From Sordaria brevicollis (Eukaryota > Ascomycota > Sordariomycetes > Sordariales > Sordariaceae): 64,000 nucleotides of DNA. The position numbers were made by a program, and so were the translations under genes. The stretch is taken from positions 930,001 through 994,000 of the forward strand of contig JAUTDP010000004.1 of NCBI GenBank assembly GCA_033439795.1, in the 5' to 3' direction. The notes below the pieces were generated by a model. It was not told the DNA's origin, did not search any database, and saw only the letters and a program-made list of their open reading frames with translations. Below, one piece after another: positions 11,392 to 22,128 of this stretch; position 1 is the first letter of the stretch; each line of letters starts with the position of its first letter.

Positions 11392-14300
11392 ATGGGCCTT
11401 CTTCATCGAAGCCGCGACAAAGACGGCCTTTCGGCCACACCCAAGCCACAATCTGGGTTTCGCAAGTCGCTCAAAAGGTTCACGGGGTCGAAATCATCCG
11501 GCAACAGCCCCGAGCCCGGTGCCGCATACGTCCATCGCCAAAGCCTTGTATCGGAACACTCGCCTTGCAGCTCTGCCATGAAGGACACAGAGCTATCGCT
11601 CAAAGTACCCAAAGCCGCCAGCGAAAGCCTTACCACGATTGTACCATGCGACCAAGCACTGGTGATACCCGTACAGGCAACGACTAAGCTTTCTCTTGAG
11701 GACTTTGGCGGTTCAGGCCTGAGCCCCGGTATTGGAGACCACTTTGGCAAAGCCAACGAGTCAAATGACCTCCCTTGCCCGAAAATCACAACCACACACA
11801 AAACTTTGTGGGACCGCGCATACGATGGTCTTTGTTCATCCAACGATCCTACCAAATCGGCCTTGATGGCGGAGTACGAGACCAGAATCCTCCATGGTTT
11901 GAGGTCAAACTTGTCAGGTGAGGGTTTTGAACACATCACACTGCATATTGAATGCTAACGACTTTGCAGCAGAAGGGCATCCGATTTTGCTTGAGGAGAC
12001 GTATCTGCACTTACTCCAGGACCCAACATTCAACAAGCAAGCGGCGCTTGAGAGAGCCGCCAAAGATGCAATGAAACATGCTGAGGAGAAAGGCTCAGCT
12101 AAATCCTTCATGGACAAGGCTGGCACCTTGGCAATGACACTTCAGAACTTCATCAGCGAGGCCGTCAAGGCGTCCCCGGAAGCTTCACTGGTCTGGGCTG
12201 GCGTGTGCCTCATTCTCCCTCTCCTCACCCAGCCAGTGATTGCCGACGAGGCCCAGAGGAACGGGTTCTCCTACGTTACCTCCCGTATCAGCTTCTGGAC
12301 CACGCTTGAGCGCCAGTTTGCCGATGCAGGAAATTGGATGGAGAGCATTCAGGAAGGATTCATCGCGCTTTACCAGCTTTTGCTCGAATTTCAGGTCCGC
12401 ACTGTTCTCCGATATCACCAAGGTGGCTTTGAACGCTTTGTGCAAGACATTTCATCCAACGTGTGGGAGCAACTTGTTATGGCTGTCAAGGACCAAGAAG
12501 GTCTTCTCTACCAGGATCTACAACAATACCACAACACCAACCTTGCATTGACTATTGAGTCTCTCAAGGAGAACAGCGATAAATCGCTACAGTCCAACGC
12601 CAGGTTTCTCGATGCTCTGCAGGAGGTCCGCGATTTTGTGCGCAAGGGCGCGGAGAGTAGACTCCAGGAGAAGGAACAAAAATGCTTGCATCTCTTCCGG
12701 CTTACGGAGAATGGGAGAAACGCCACCTATGAGTGGTATAAAAGCCGTATTCAAAACCGGGTGGAAGGGACATGCGTTTGGGCTGTTGAACATGAAAATT
12801 TCCAGCACTGGCTGCACATCAAATCGGGTCCTCTCCTGATTACGGCAGACCCTGGATGCGGCAAATCCGTATTATCCAAATACTTGGTTGACCGGTATCT
12901 TCCCCAACGGTTTCCGACGGCAGCTATTTGTTACTACTTCTTCAAGGACGGGGACCAGAACACAGTCAAGCAGGCCCTCTGTGCTATACTACATCAGCTC
13001 TTTTGCCAAAAGCCCGGGTTGCTCAAACATGCCATGGGAGAGTATAGACTCAATGGAGATGGTCTAACTAAAACAATATCGGCACTATGGAACGTCTTCA
13101 ACAACGCGACACACGATGAACAGGCGGGCAGCATCATCATAGTGCTTGATGCTCTTGACGAATGCGAGTCAGCAGAGTTTGCAAGCTTGGTGGAATCTCT
13201 TACATTGACAACGAGACAAGATGGTGTCAAGCTTTTCCTCACCTCTCGCCCGTACGGCGATGTTGTCTTCCCTTTCGAGCATTGCAACATGCTCGACCGC
13301 TTTCCCCACGTTCGGATCCCGGGCGAAAAGGATGACCAATCAGACAAGATCAGTGACGAGATCAACATTGTTATTCAAGTCCGCGTTGATGAATTCGCGG
13401 AAAAGTATAGGCTTAATCCCCAGCTCAAGGAGACTCTCTGGACCGAGCTTCGCAAGACGCCACATCGAACTTACTTGTGGGTCTTCTTGGTGTTTGACCA
13501 TCTAGAAGCATTGATGTCAAGCTCGATGCTTAAGCGAACGTCTCGGGGATTCAAAATGGCAATGACGCAGCTCCCACGGACAGTGTCCGACGCATACGAA
13601 CGGATGCTTAACAGATCTGGAGAAGGAGCTCGTGCTGCTCTGCGCAGAGCATTGAGTGTGCTTCTCGTCGCACAGAGGCCACTTCGAGTTCATGAGTTCA
13701 AAGTTGTGCTAAACATGGAGCCACACATCACATCCTTTGATGAGCTCGACTTGGAAGAGAATGACATCGATTTTGAATTACGGCTGCGGGCAATGTGCGG
13801 GCTGTTCCTGTCTGTTCATCGGGAAAAGGTCTACTTCTTGCATCAAACAGCGAGAGAGTTTCTTCTCGCTGAATCAGCACCATCAGCAGCTTCGCCAGAC
13901 GCCTGGCACCATTCGATAACTGAGCGAGAAGCCCATTCCGAACTTGCTCGCGTTACGGTGCGGTACTTGTATTCTTTGGATCACAACAGCTACTTCTGGT
14001 ACTGCGACATCATGAATCCCGAGAATGACCTCGATCAGGACTACAAGCCAATTCCATTTTTTACCTACCCCACAGAATACTGGCACTACCACTTTCGAAA
14101 TGGTGACCTGAATAAGGATGAAGAACTGTTGATGAGAGCGAGGGCGCTTTGTGAACCTGCCTCAGAGCATTTGCGCGCATGGACGAGAGAAAACAGACGT
14201 TGGACACGTGAATATGCACATCAGGCTGAAGACGGCGTCACAGATCTTCATGTTGCGGCGGCCTTGGGATGTGGTGGTCTCGTTCAGTACTGCCTGCGTG

Positions 14301-15745
14301 TTAATGGCATCAAAGACATCAATACCGCTCAAAGCTATTGGAAGTCAACTCCCTTAGCTTTAGCCGCCAGATACGGACACGCCCACGTTTTTTCGGCATT
14401 GATTGAGGCCGGGGCGGAGGTGGAAAATGGGTGGAAGGATGCAACTCCACTTTGGGAAGCTGTGGCCGCTGGACACATTGAGCCTGTTGTCAGGCTACTC
14501 GATTATGGTGCGTCCTGCGATCAGCTAGACGCACTAGGGCAGACTTTGCTACACACCGCGGCCTATTGGGACGATGTAGAGATGTTGCAGCTGCTGATGC
14601 GAAAGGGTGTCAATGTCAACTCTAGGGACCATCATGGAAATTCTGTTCTGCTAGCAATAGTTTCTCGTTCCCATGAAAGCAAACGTCCCAATGAGGACAA
14701 ATGGGCATGGGGAGCGAGAAATAGACAAAGAATGACGGATGGCACCAAGTCGGCCAAGGCATTGATTCAAATGGGAGCGGATCCTGACATCGTGAACAAA
14801 GACGGCACAACTGCTATCATGGCAGCGATCAAAAAGAAGATGTGGAATCTGGCCAAGATCTTGGTTGAGCAAGGTGCAAATACCAGCCTTCAAAATTGCG
14901 AGGGTCAGCTGGCTCTTCACTTGATTTCCTGGTATGGGGATGAAGAACACGAGGAATACAGACAGCTATTCACAGCGCTCGTCGAGAGATGTTTCAACTT
15001 AGAGACCAAAGATAACGCCGGCCGCACTCCCCTCCACGTTGCAGCTTCGGAGCAGAATACTGAAGTCGTAAAGCTGCTGGTTGCCAGAGGCGCCAATATT
15101 GAAGCTAGAGATGGCAAGGGTTTCACTCCCGTACATGTTGCGATTACCTCTCATAGATGGCACTCATGGTTCTCCAACAAATGGCGCCCAGATGTCCTTG
15201 AGGTTTTGGTCGCTGCGGGCGCAAATATCGATGCCACGGACTGGGAGGGTAAAACCCCTCTTTTCATGGCGGTTGCTAGAGCTGACCTCGAGATTAAACC
15301 CGCCATTGTGCAGAGCCTTATTAACCTTGGTGCCAAGGTCGAAAGCATTGGACAGGGTCCTTCTGCCTTGAAAAAAATTACGGAAGACGCTGAGGGGTTG
15401 TTGAAGGTGGGAAACGCGATAATGAGAGAGTATGAATTGTTCAAGCAGCGAACATCCACTGCAGAGTTCCTTGACCTGAAAACCAGGAACTGGGATCTCG
15501 CGAATGACACCGAGGAGATGGAGGGTCTTCGCGAGACCTGGAGATTTGCATGTGTTGAGGGAACATTCAAGACGTACAAAGTAATTTGCCCAGCCGCTAC
15601 TCAGGCAGGCATCGATGGGTTAGACAGTGACCTGGGGACAAATTTGGAACGTATCTACAAGCTGGTGCGGGAGGCAATGAGGGAGATGGAAGGGCTACAG
15701 GAAGAACGGCCGGGGCGATTTAAGCCCGAAGAAGTGGCATTATAG
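11392..15745 (+). CDS. NLR-type NACHT-ankyrin repeat protein
   Basis: Two exons (11392-11917 and 11970-15745) joined over a 52-nt intron (GTGAGG donor, TGCTAAC branch, CAG acceptor) give 1433 aa. The start has a good context (ACACAATGGG). Residues about 138-360, beginning LWDRAYDGL, match the N-terminal domain typical of fungal NWD/NACHT proteins. A NACHT NTPase follows: Walker A DPGCGKS at about 469-475 and Walker B VLDALDECE at 567-575. Residues about 930-1300 are ankyrin repeats (several T-x-LHxAA motifs), then a short acidic/helical tail. The layout is that of STAND receptors: nucleotide-driven oligomerisation with a repeat-based sensor. In fungi such proteins act in non-self recognition or heterokaryon incompatibility, but no HET, lipase or nuclease effector domain is visible, so the output is unknown. 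Confidence 0.9.
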
Positions 15746-16111
15746 AAATAATGGGAGAAGAAGTCCCAATCGTGGTTCGTCAGAAAGAGGTATCTACACA
15801 AACATGTTCTTTCAGGCAGCACATCAATACAAGCATACATCTATCATTTTACACGAGATATCGAATTCAGGATATTGCGGCACATCTCAGTGATTAGAGC
15901 TTGAAAGTGTCATACAGTTTACAGAAGAAACGCGTCCCGCTTCTGAGCTAGGTACCTAGGCATACGACAAAAGGAGAACAAGGAAATAACAGAAAATCTC
16001 AAACCATCCCATCACCACCACACCCCTTCCACTGACCCCAGAGGTATAGGTACACTCCACCATCCCCCCTCAAGCCTCCTCCCACAAACGCCCTCAATCA
16101 GCACCAACAAA
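15746..16111. other. Convergent 3' spacer
   Basis: Short AT-richer region between two stop codons of convergent genes, probably both 3' UTRs. It contains the palindromic TAGGTACCTA word near 15950 that recurs elsewhere in the window. Confidence 0.6.
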
Positions 16112-16663
16112 TCACGCCAGAAACGCCACCTCCCTCTTATCCTGCTTCAAAATATTCTTCCTCCACGCCGCCGCCAACACGCGATCCTGGCTCCACTGCT
16201 GCTTCGTAAAAGTCTTGCCACACTGCGAGTAAATCTTCTCATCACACTCCTTCTTCTTCTCCTCATCATCCTTGAAGTTCTGCTCGCACAGCTTGTCGGC
16301 CTCGCGACACATCAGGGCCGGAACCGAATAGTAGTACTTTTCCATTCTGATTTTCATAAACTTGCTGGCGTCGTTGGGGTCGTGCTTGTTGCAGAAGCAG
16401 CGATATTCCAGGGTCGTGTAGATGCAGTCGTTGGCTTTGGTCCCGCCGTTGTCAATGTCCTTGCCGTCCTTGTCCTCGTGCGCGCCTTTCCCGCAGACGT
16501 AGTCGCATGTTTCGACGTGCTTGTTGCACCACTCGTTTTTGGTGTCGTCGGGGATGGAGTTGATGGGGAGGATGGGGGAGAAGTTGTAGTCGGCTGCTAG
16601 CACCGGGGTGAGGACAGCGAAGATGAGAGGAAGGATGGAGAGAAAGGCTTGGTGGAGCATCAT
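16112..16663 (-). CDS. Small secreted cysteine-rich protein (DUF7707-like)
   Basis: 183 aa, single exon. Residues 1-23 are a signal peptide (hydrophobic core LSILPLIFAVLTPVLA, cleavage likely before DYNF). The mature part has about ten cysteines, spaced like the fungal DUF7707 small secreted proteins: W-C, then C-x2-Y-V-C, N-D-C, R-C-F-C, M-C, C-E, C-D and S-Q-C-G. The family link comes from pattern memory, so it is moderate. Unlike usual members, it has no Ser/Thr-rich GPI-anchor tail and ends in a basic helix-like segment. Probably exported to wall or medium with disulfides formed in the ER; molecular role unknown. Confidence 0.8.
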   Translation of the reverse strand: MMLHQAFLSILPLIFAVLTPVLAADYNFSPILPINSIPDDTKNEWCNKHVETCDYVCGKGAHEDKDGKDIDNGGTKANDCIYTTLEYRCFCNKHDPNDASKFMKIRMEKYYYSVPALMCREADKLCEQNFKDDEEKKKECDEKIYSQCGKTFTKQQWSQDRVLAAAWRKNILKQDKREVAFLA

Positions 16664-17826
16664 GGTTGTGGTTGGTTGGATGTGGCTGAAGATGGGGAAG
16701 TTTTTTTGATGTTCTTGAGGTTGGGCTGTTGGTTTTCGTGGCTGTGAGTGCTACAAGAGAATGTCCCACGGTTTTTGATGTGGCTGGTGTCTTCAAAGTC
16801 TTGGTCGAAACGAGAGACAGTGGTCAGGGTATCGCTGCAAGAGAGAATACCAAAAGAGGTCTGAATAAGATCCTGAATAGAACCCTAGCCTCTTATACAT
16901 CTCTCGACTCTTTGTAAACAGTTGTCTTCCCTCTCAAGGAGTCTGGTGACACCGAACAACGGGTTTATCCCAAAGTCTTTGTTCACTTCAACTTGGTGGG
17001 TTCTTCCCGCTTCTTGGCTCTGCATCTCCCCATTGTTTCGTGGACTCGTGGCCGAGGAACCGTTAAAAGAACAAAGGACCACCCAGGGGTAAAAGGCCTA
17101 TTCTTGTCCAGGGGTAGAGGGTGACACGGGAGGAACAATTCTAACTCACGACGGGAAGGCAATTGGGACAAAGCTTGGCGTGGGATTGTGTAGTTCAAGG
17201 CATATTTCACAATGAAGGCGTGGAGAGAGGAATGTTAGGAGTCATGAAGAGTGTCAATACTTCTACGGAAGCTCGGATATACGGCACTGCCCTTCCTAAC
17301 TTGCTCGTGATAGCAGTATTGATAGGCTGCACGCGAGTCTCTTAGACATGACCAATTTGTCCACGGCCCTTGAAGAACTATTGCTTATATGCTGAACCTA
17401 TTACCATCACGGACAGAAGTTTCTCACCGAATACCGAGTCCCATCCTTCTCAATCACTCCATTCCCACCACATGGATCTCCTGTGGTCTCTGCCTTTGGT
17501 GCAGTAGTTGATATAGGTTCCGTAGCCGGAATCACGGTGCCAGGCGTGCCAGCGTCTGGGGGCAATGTGGTGTTGATGACTTGAACTTCATCCCTGCCAA
17601 CGAGCGCCGTGTTGTGGGTACCTACCTAGTTGGCACCTCAATGGTGGAAGATTGTCAGGCCAGCTACTGGGGTTTTGGCAATAGTGCCAATGAGACATAC
17701 CGTAGCGTTCATATGGAGAGGTAGGTTCTTTTGCATTCTCATTTCTGCTTGATCGGTGATCGTGCCATGCTTTTGTCAAGAATTCTCAGATAGGTACCTC
17801 TAGTGTCCAAAGGCCAGTCCATACCA

Positions 17827-18150
17827 TGAATAATGCCTCCCCGCCTGCCACACCCGTCCTTCGTGGTCGCGGCCGCCCTCCCGGCCCAGCCACAGTGTGA
17901 GTGGAGACTTCGCCATATTTGGCCTACTCCTCATTTGGCCTATGGTATTCGAATTCCAAGTATTCGCAGGATCCATCAGACAATATCTTGGATTAGAACA
18001 GAAGAAGAACGCCGAACCGAATCCTACAACGCCACAGGCACCGCCTCCAAGACTGGAGAGACGCCAGCGGCGCGACCGACTTCGTCAACGCCAGGAGGTT
18101 AAGGCCCTGGCCGCTTTAGCCAATTCGCTGTCCAGGGAGCTCGTAAGTGC
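17827..18150 (+). pseudogene. Possible AT-hook gene remnant
   Basis: ATG at 17827 opens a 23-codon stretch ending in RGRGRPPGPAT, an AT-hook-like motif, followed by GTGAGT. After a possible CAG acceptor near 17970, an open stretch encodes SIRQYLGLEQKKN and a basic helical segment rich in RRQRRDRLRQRQE. The frames of the two parts do not join across these splice sites, so either the gene is decayed or the exon model is wrong. Not AT-rich, so not heavily RIPed. Could be chance. Confidence 0.25.
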
Positions 18151-18805
18151 ACGAAGATGCCATTACCTAGGTACCTTACACAGTCCTGGCGGAAGAAGTG
18201 AATAATTTGTTATATTGGATGAAAGCTCACAAGCTGGTTTTGGAGATTGCCTTCTGTCCATTCCATATCCTTGACAGTCCATCGGAATTTTGGTGATAAC
18301 ATATTTCCTCTACTCATAAATCTTAAAATGAGAGTACTAAGAGCCTGTCCTTCCTACGGTACCAAGTGAGTTGTGAGCACGTACATCGATGCCAACGGGC
18401 CACATACCCCGAGGTCTGCTTCAAATCGCCAACCTGAAACCCAAACTACATCAGCCTCTCTGCCTCCTCCAACAACTGCCTATCAGCGGCAGCTTGGGTT
18501 TCAGCTTCATCCATAACGTCGTCGTCGATAGGAGGCGCGTCTGATGAATCTGCATGGTTATCGCCTGCCAGAGGTCGAGGGTGTTGTGGCGGGCATTCGC
18601 ACCGCTCAGTATATTCACGCATGACTTGAAGATTCCTGAGGGCCTGCTCATCAACCATGGATCTCAATCACGGTTAGTCCGCCTGGTTGGCCATCTCCTG
18701 CTTGATGGCGGCCGCAGCTCACTAATGGATTCAACGGGGCATAGGAGGTCCGCTTTGCCTGCTGTTGGAGCTCAAGGAAGCTCACGCACGGTACCCTAGT
18801 CCCTG

Positions 18806-19480
18806 GTAATGGTTTGCGTTGGCACTATGATGCCCTTCTACCCAAGGGTCCAGCCGACCAGGCCATCCTCTTTTGCCGCGCCCACAGAAACCACGCGATT
18901 CTAGAAAGCTTGACAGAACTCCTCGAGGAGGATATGCAGGGCGTGAGACCATCTGCCGTGCGCTGATACCGCCACACCCAGGTGCAAATGCCTCGTACCC
19001 TGAGTGCCACTTTGATGGGAAAAGTTGGCACATTATGTCAACCCGATGTAGAGCCACCGAGACCCTCTACCTCTGCAGGTGCTCTATATAGGAGAGAAGA
19101 CCCTACCTCTAGGCTGGCGAGAACGGCCGAAGAAGTGTTCCTACTGCCCACCAACTGCGCTCGCTCTACCTCTTGTAGAAACCTCCCGTCCTGGTAAGCG
19201 CCAGATCGAGCGCTACATCGTCGAGGTTGTCAACACTCCCGTCCAGGCCACCAATCCCGTGCACCCCCTCAACGCCCAGAAAAATGGCTCTCGTCCCGTA
19301 GATCCCGCCTCTAGCCGCCCTTCAATTCGGCCAACAGGCCTCAATCACGAAAACTTCAACGCCAAAGAAGACGATGAGTCTTGCATCAGAAAAGCGTGGA
19401 AGGAGACCGACCTCAGCGCGATGCTTGCGTTCCATCCTTCCAAGTGTCCCACACACGACCCTGGCCGATATCTCGTATGA
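18806..19480 (+). pseudogene. Possible decayed gene fragments
   Basis: Frame 18806-18966 (RWHYDALLPKGPADQAILFC and onward) stops in-frame at TGA. A second open stretch at 19079-19480 contains KRQIERYIVEVVNTPVQATN and ends at TGA. Both have coding-like composition, but no ATG, splice sites or known domain unite them. Recorded as possible remnants of one gene, low confidence. Confidence 0.25.
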
Positions 19481-20253
19481 TCAACTCAATAGAGGTACGG
19501 CGGCCGCAGCTCCTGCGGAATTCTTCATACCCCAGCCCCCATTGCAGAAGCACTGCGCAGCCCCAAGGCGCGAGACACGATGCCCTGCCCTTGGACATTT
19601 GTCTGATCGTTCAAGAGACTGCCCTAGAGGACTGCCCTATGGCGCAACCCCTACTAAGCCCGATCACCAGATGTACGTATCGGACATGGCCAAGCTCATC
19701 AACCTGGCAGCGGGAATATTTTCTCGTTTTCCGCCGTGATGTTGGGTGGCCATACATGTGGGAACCTCCCTGCGTGACTCAACTTACCTAGAGGTACCCA
19801 GAGCTTACGGTAGAAGTACCTCTAGTCGGAAGTAGACAGGACGGCATCATCTCAGAAAGACACTCACCCTTTCCAACTTGCAGAGAGTTCCACGTTAGAA
19901 GTACTAGACAGTCACAGTTAGTTCGCATCCCACCACATGCATCATGTATCCTGAACTGAGTCAAAAGTTTCCGAACACTCACGAAGCAAATTGTCACGGT
20001 CAAAACGTTTTTAGGAGAGAGAAGAGAAAGAAAATTTGTTGAAGTCGTACAAATACAATAATTTTACAAAAACATTTCGACGCCAATCCCATTTTCACTT
20101 TCCATATCAAGGTGTTCTCGAGCCGAGAACGCCAGGCCGGAGCAAAGCCACACCTGAAAAAAAGCAATAAAAAACCCCATGGGTATCATCAACGCCCTTT
20201 TCCTTGGCTCCCCGAAGAAGAGCCCCAGCAAAACAAAACCGAAAAAAAAGACC

Positions 20254-22128
20254 CTAGGCCTGCACCCCCGCAGCCCCCTCCCTCGCCAACACACGCTCCC
20301 TAGCCACCCGCTCCTCCTGCTGCCTCACCTGCTCCCTCTCCTCCTCCCTCCTCGTCTCCTCCGCCCTCCACCTGACGCCCCTCGCCATCACGACCCACAA
20401 CAACGGCGCAAACCCGACGTACAGCGCCCCAAAGAGCGTGTACGCCCAGCCGCTACCGATGCCGTTCACCATCGGCAAGATGGCGGCGCTGCTGGCCGCC
20501 CCCAGCAGGCACCGCGTCAAGTTGTTCGCCGCCGTGGCGGCACCGGCCCTGCGCGAATGGATATCCGCGATGAGGGCGTTGACCGAGTTGTTGAACCCGA
20601 TCATGCCGATGCCCAGCAGGAACAACAGGACGCACGGCGCCGCCAGCCCGCCCGGCGTGCTGCTCTTGGCCTGCATGGCCCAGCCCCACGAGATCATCAC
20701 AGCGCTGGTCAGCGCCAGCAGCGGCAGTCCGACCTCGAGCCGGGCCCGCTCGATGGGAAACGCCGCCAGGTTGGTCTGACGGGTTTTGTCGACGACGATA
20801 CCCAGCCGCCGGGTATGGCGGTGGAAGTTCCACGTGAGGACCTTGCCGATGGTGAAGGCGGTCACGATGGAGCCGCCGGCCATCGGCAGGTACATCAGGC
20901 CGATTTGCACGTCGTTCAGGCCGTAGAGGGTGGCGAGCTGGTTGGGCATCGCCGTGCCGATGGCGTAAAAACCGGAGAAGACAATGGCTGAGTAGCCGAG
21001 GAGGATGGCGAGCTCTTTCGAGCGGAAGAGGAGGAGCAGGGAGGCGAGGAGGTTGGCCGGGGCGAGGCGGATCTTGGTTTTGGGCTGTATGGCGCAGTCC
21101 GTCGAGAAGCTACCCTGGTGAGCTTCCCGACGACGTTGCCGACGCGCCGCCCTGTTGGCCCGGAGAAGTTGCCAGCCCGTCCAGTAGATCCAGTGGGCCT
21201 TTTCGCGCCCGCTGCCGTCGCCCACGATCTTCCGGCAGGTTTCCGGGAAGAACATCACCATGGCAAAGAGGTTGACGCTCGCCATAATCGTCAGGACCCA
21301 GAAGATCCAGCGCCAACCGAGGTAGTTGGTCAAGACGCCGCCGAGGACAGGCCCAAGACTGGGAGCGAGAACCGTTGGGATGGAGGTGATGCCGACGTAG
21401 TTGCCACGTTCGGCGCTGGTGGTGATATCGGCCATTGTGGCCTGGTTGAGAGCGACCGTGGCCGCTGATCCGGCGCTTTGCAGCATCCGGAGAACGAGCA
21501 GGCTGGTGAAGCTCTTGCTCATGGCAAGGCCGATGTTGGCTGCGATGTAGATAACAAAGCAGATCATGTAGGCTGGACGACGCCCAGCGGTGTCGGCAAA
21601 GCCGCCAAGGAACATGGGCGTGATGCCCTGGAAGATCATGTAGGTCGTAACCGTCAAGTTGATCGTGGTGGCTGTGACATTGAAGTCATCAGCAAGGGTG
21701 GGCAGGGCAGGGAGGTAGATCTGCGCTGTGAGAGGTGAGAAAAAGGCCGAAATCGAGGCGGCAAAGATGATGAGGCGCTTGGCCCAGGTGGAGTGAATCG
21801 AGTGCCTGGGAGGCTCCTCGATGACGAGCGCTTCGCTCGGGGGTTCTCCAGTAAGGAGAGGGGCGGGCACAGTTTGAGTAGGCACTGGCTGGCCTTGTGT
21901 AGTAGGCACGGTTGGCTCTACGTTCATGGAGTCTTGCTGGGGATGATTTCCAGCTTGCTCTTCCTGGTTTTCATGGATGGTGTTACCATGATCGCGTGTA
22001 TAGTTGTGGCTAGGCCTTTCGCTAACCGGAGGGAATGTAGATTCTCGAGTGAGAGTTGCTGTGGCAACATCTATCGACGAAGACTCGCGTGGTTCCTCCA
22101 CCTTATGGATTACCTCTAGTCCAGTCAT
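20254..22128 (-). CDS. MFS transporter, drug:H+ antiporter (DHA1/QDR-like)
   Basis: 624 aa from the first ATG at 22128; an in-frame TTG at 22149 was not used. Residues 1-120 are a hydrophilic cytoplasmic tail rich in Glu, Pro and Thr. About 12 membrane segments follow, starting at RLIIFAASISAFFSPL. The MFS signature between TM2 and TM3 is visible as GGFADTAGRRPAY, and a DHA1-type motif in TM5 as APSLGPVLGGVL. A long central loop precedes TM7. This resembles yeast Qdr/Dtr-type plasma-membrane exporters of drugs, polyamines or organic acids; the true substrate is not readable. The C-terminus is a charged RREEEREQVRQQEERVARE helix. The gene is unspliced and isolated, with no biosynthetic genes beside it, so a secondary-metabolite cluster role is not supported. 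Confidence 0.9.
   Translation of the reverse strand: MTGLEVIHKVEEPRESSSIDVATATLTRESTFPPVSERPSHNYTRDHGNTIHENQEEQAGNHPQQDSMNVEPTVPTTQGQPVPTQTVPAPLLTGEPPSEALVIEEPPRHSIHSTWAKRLIIFAASISAFFSPLTAQIYLPALPTLADDFNVTATTINLTVTTYMIFQGITPMFLGGFADTAGRRPAYMICFVIYIAANIGLAMSKSFTSLLVLRMLQSAGSAATVALNQATMADITTSAERGNYVGITSIPTVLAPSLGPVLGGVLTNYLGWRWIFWVLTIMASVNLFAMVMFFPETCRKIVGDGSGREKAHWIYWTGWQLLRANRAARRQRRREAHQGSFSTDCAIQPKTKIRLAPANLLASLLLLFRSKELAILLGYSAIVFSGFYAIGTAMPNQLATLYGLNDVQIGLMYLPMAGGSIVTAFTIGKVLTWNFHRHTRRLGIVVDKTRQTNLAAFPIERARLEVGLPLLALTSAVMISWGWAMQAKSSTPGGLAAPCVLLFLLGIGMIGFNNSVNALIADIHSRRAGAATAANNLTRCLLGAASSAAILPMVNGIGSGWAYTLFGALYVGFAPLLWVVMARGVRWRAEETRREEEREQVRQQEERVARERVLAREGAAGVQA

Larger units (their letters stand above)
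16664..20253. other. 3.6-kb spacer with decayed coding fragments
   Basis: Promoter of the secreted protein on the left, 3' side of the MFS gene on the right. In between are fragments with coding character (listed separately) and many copies of the words TACCTCTAG/CTAGAGGTA and CCTAGGTACC. No intact gene could be assembled. Confidence 0.5.

Noticed and set aside
20179..20991. 270-codon plus-strand frame
   Set aside because: Antisense shadow of the MFS gene caused by GC-rich codons.
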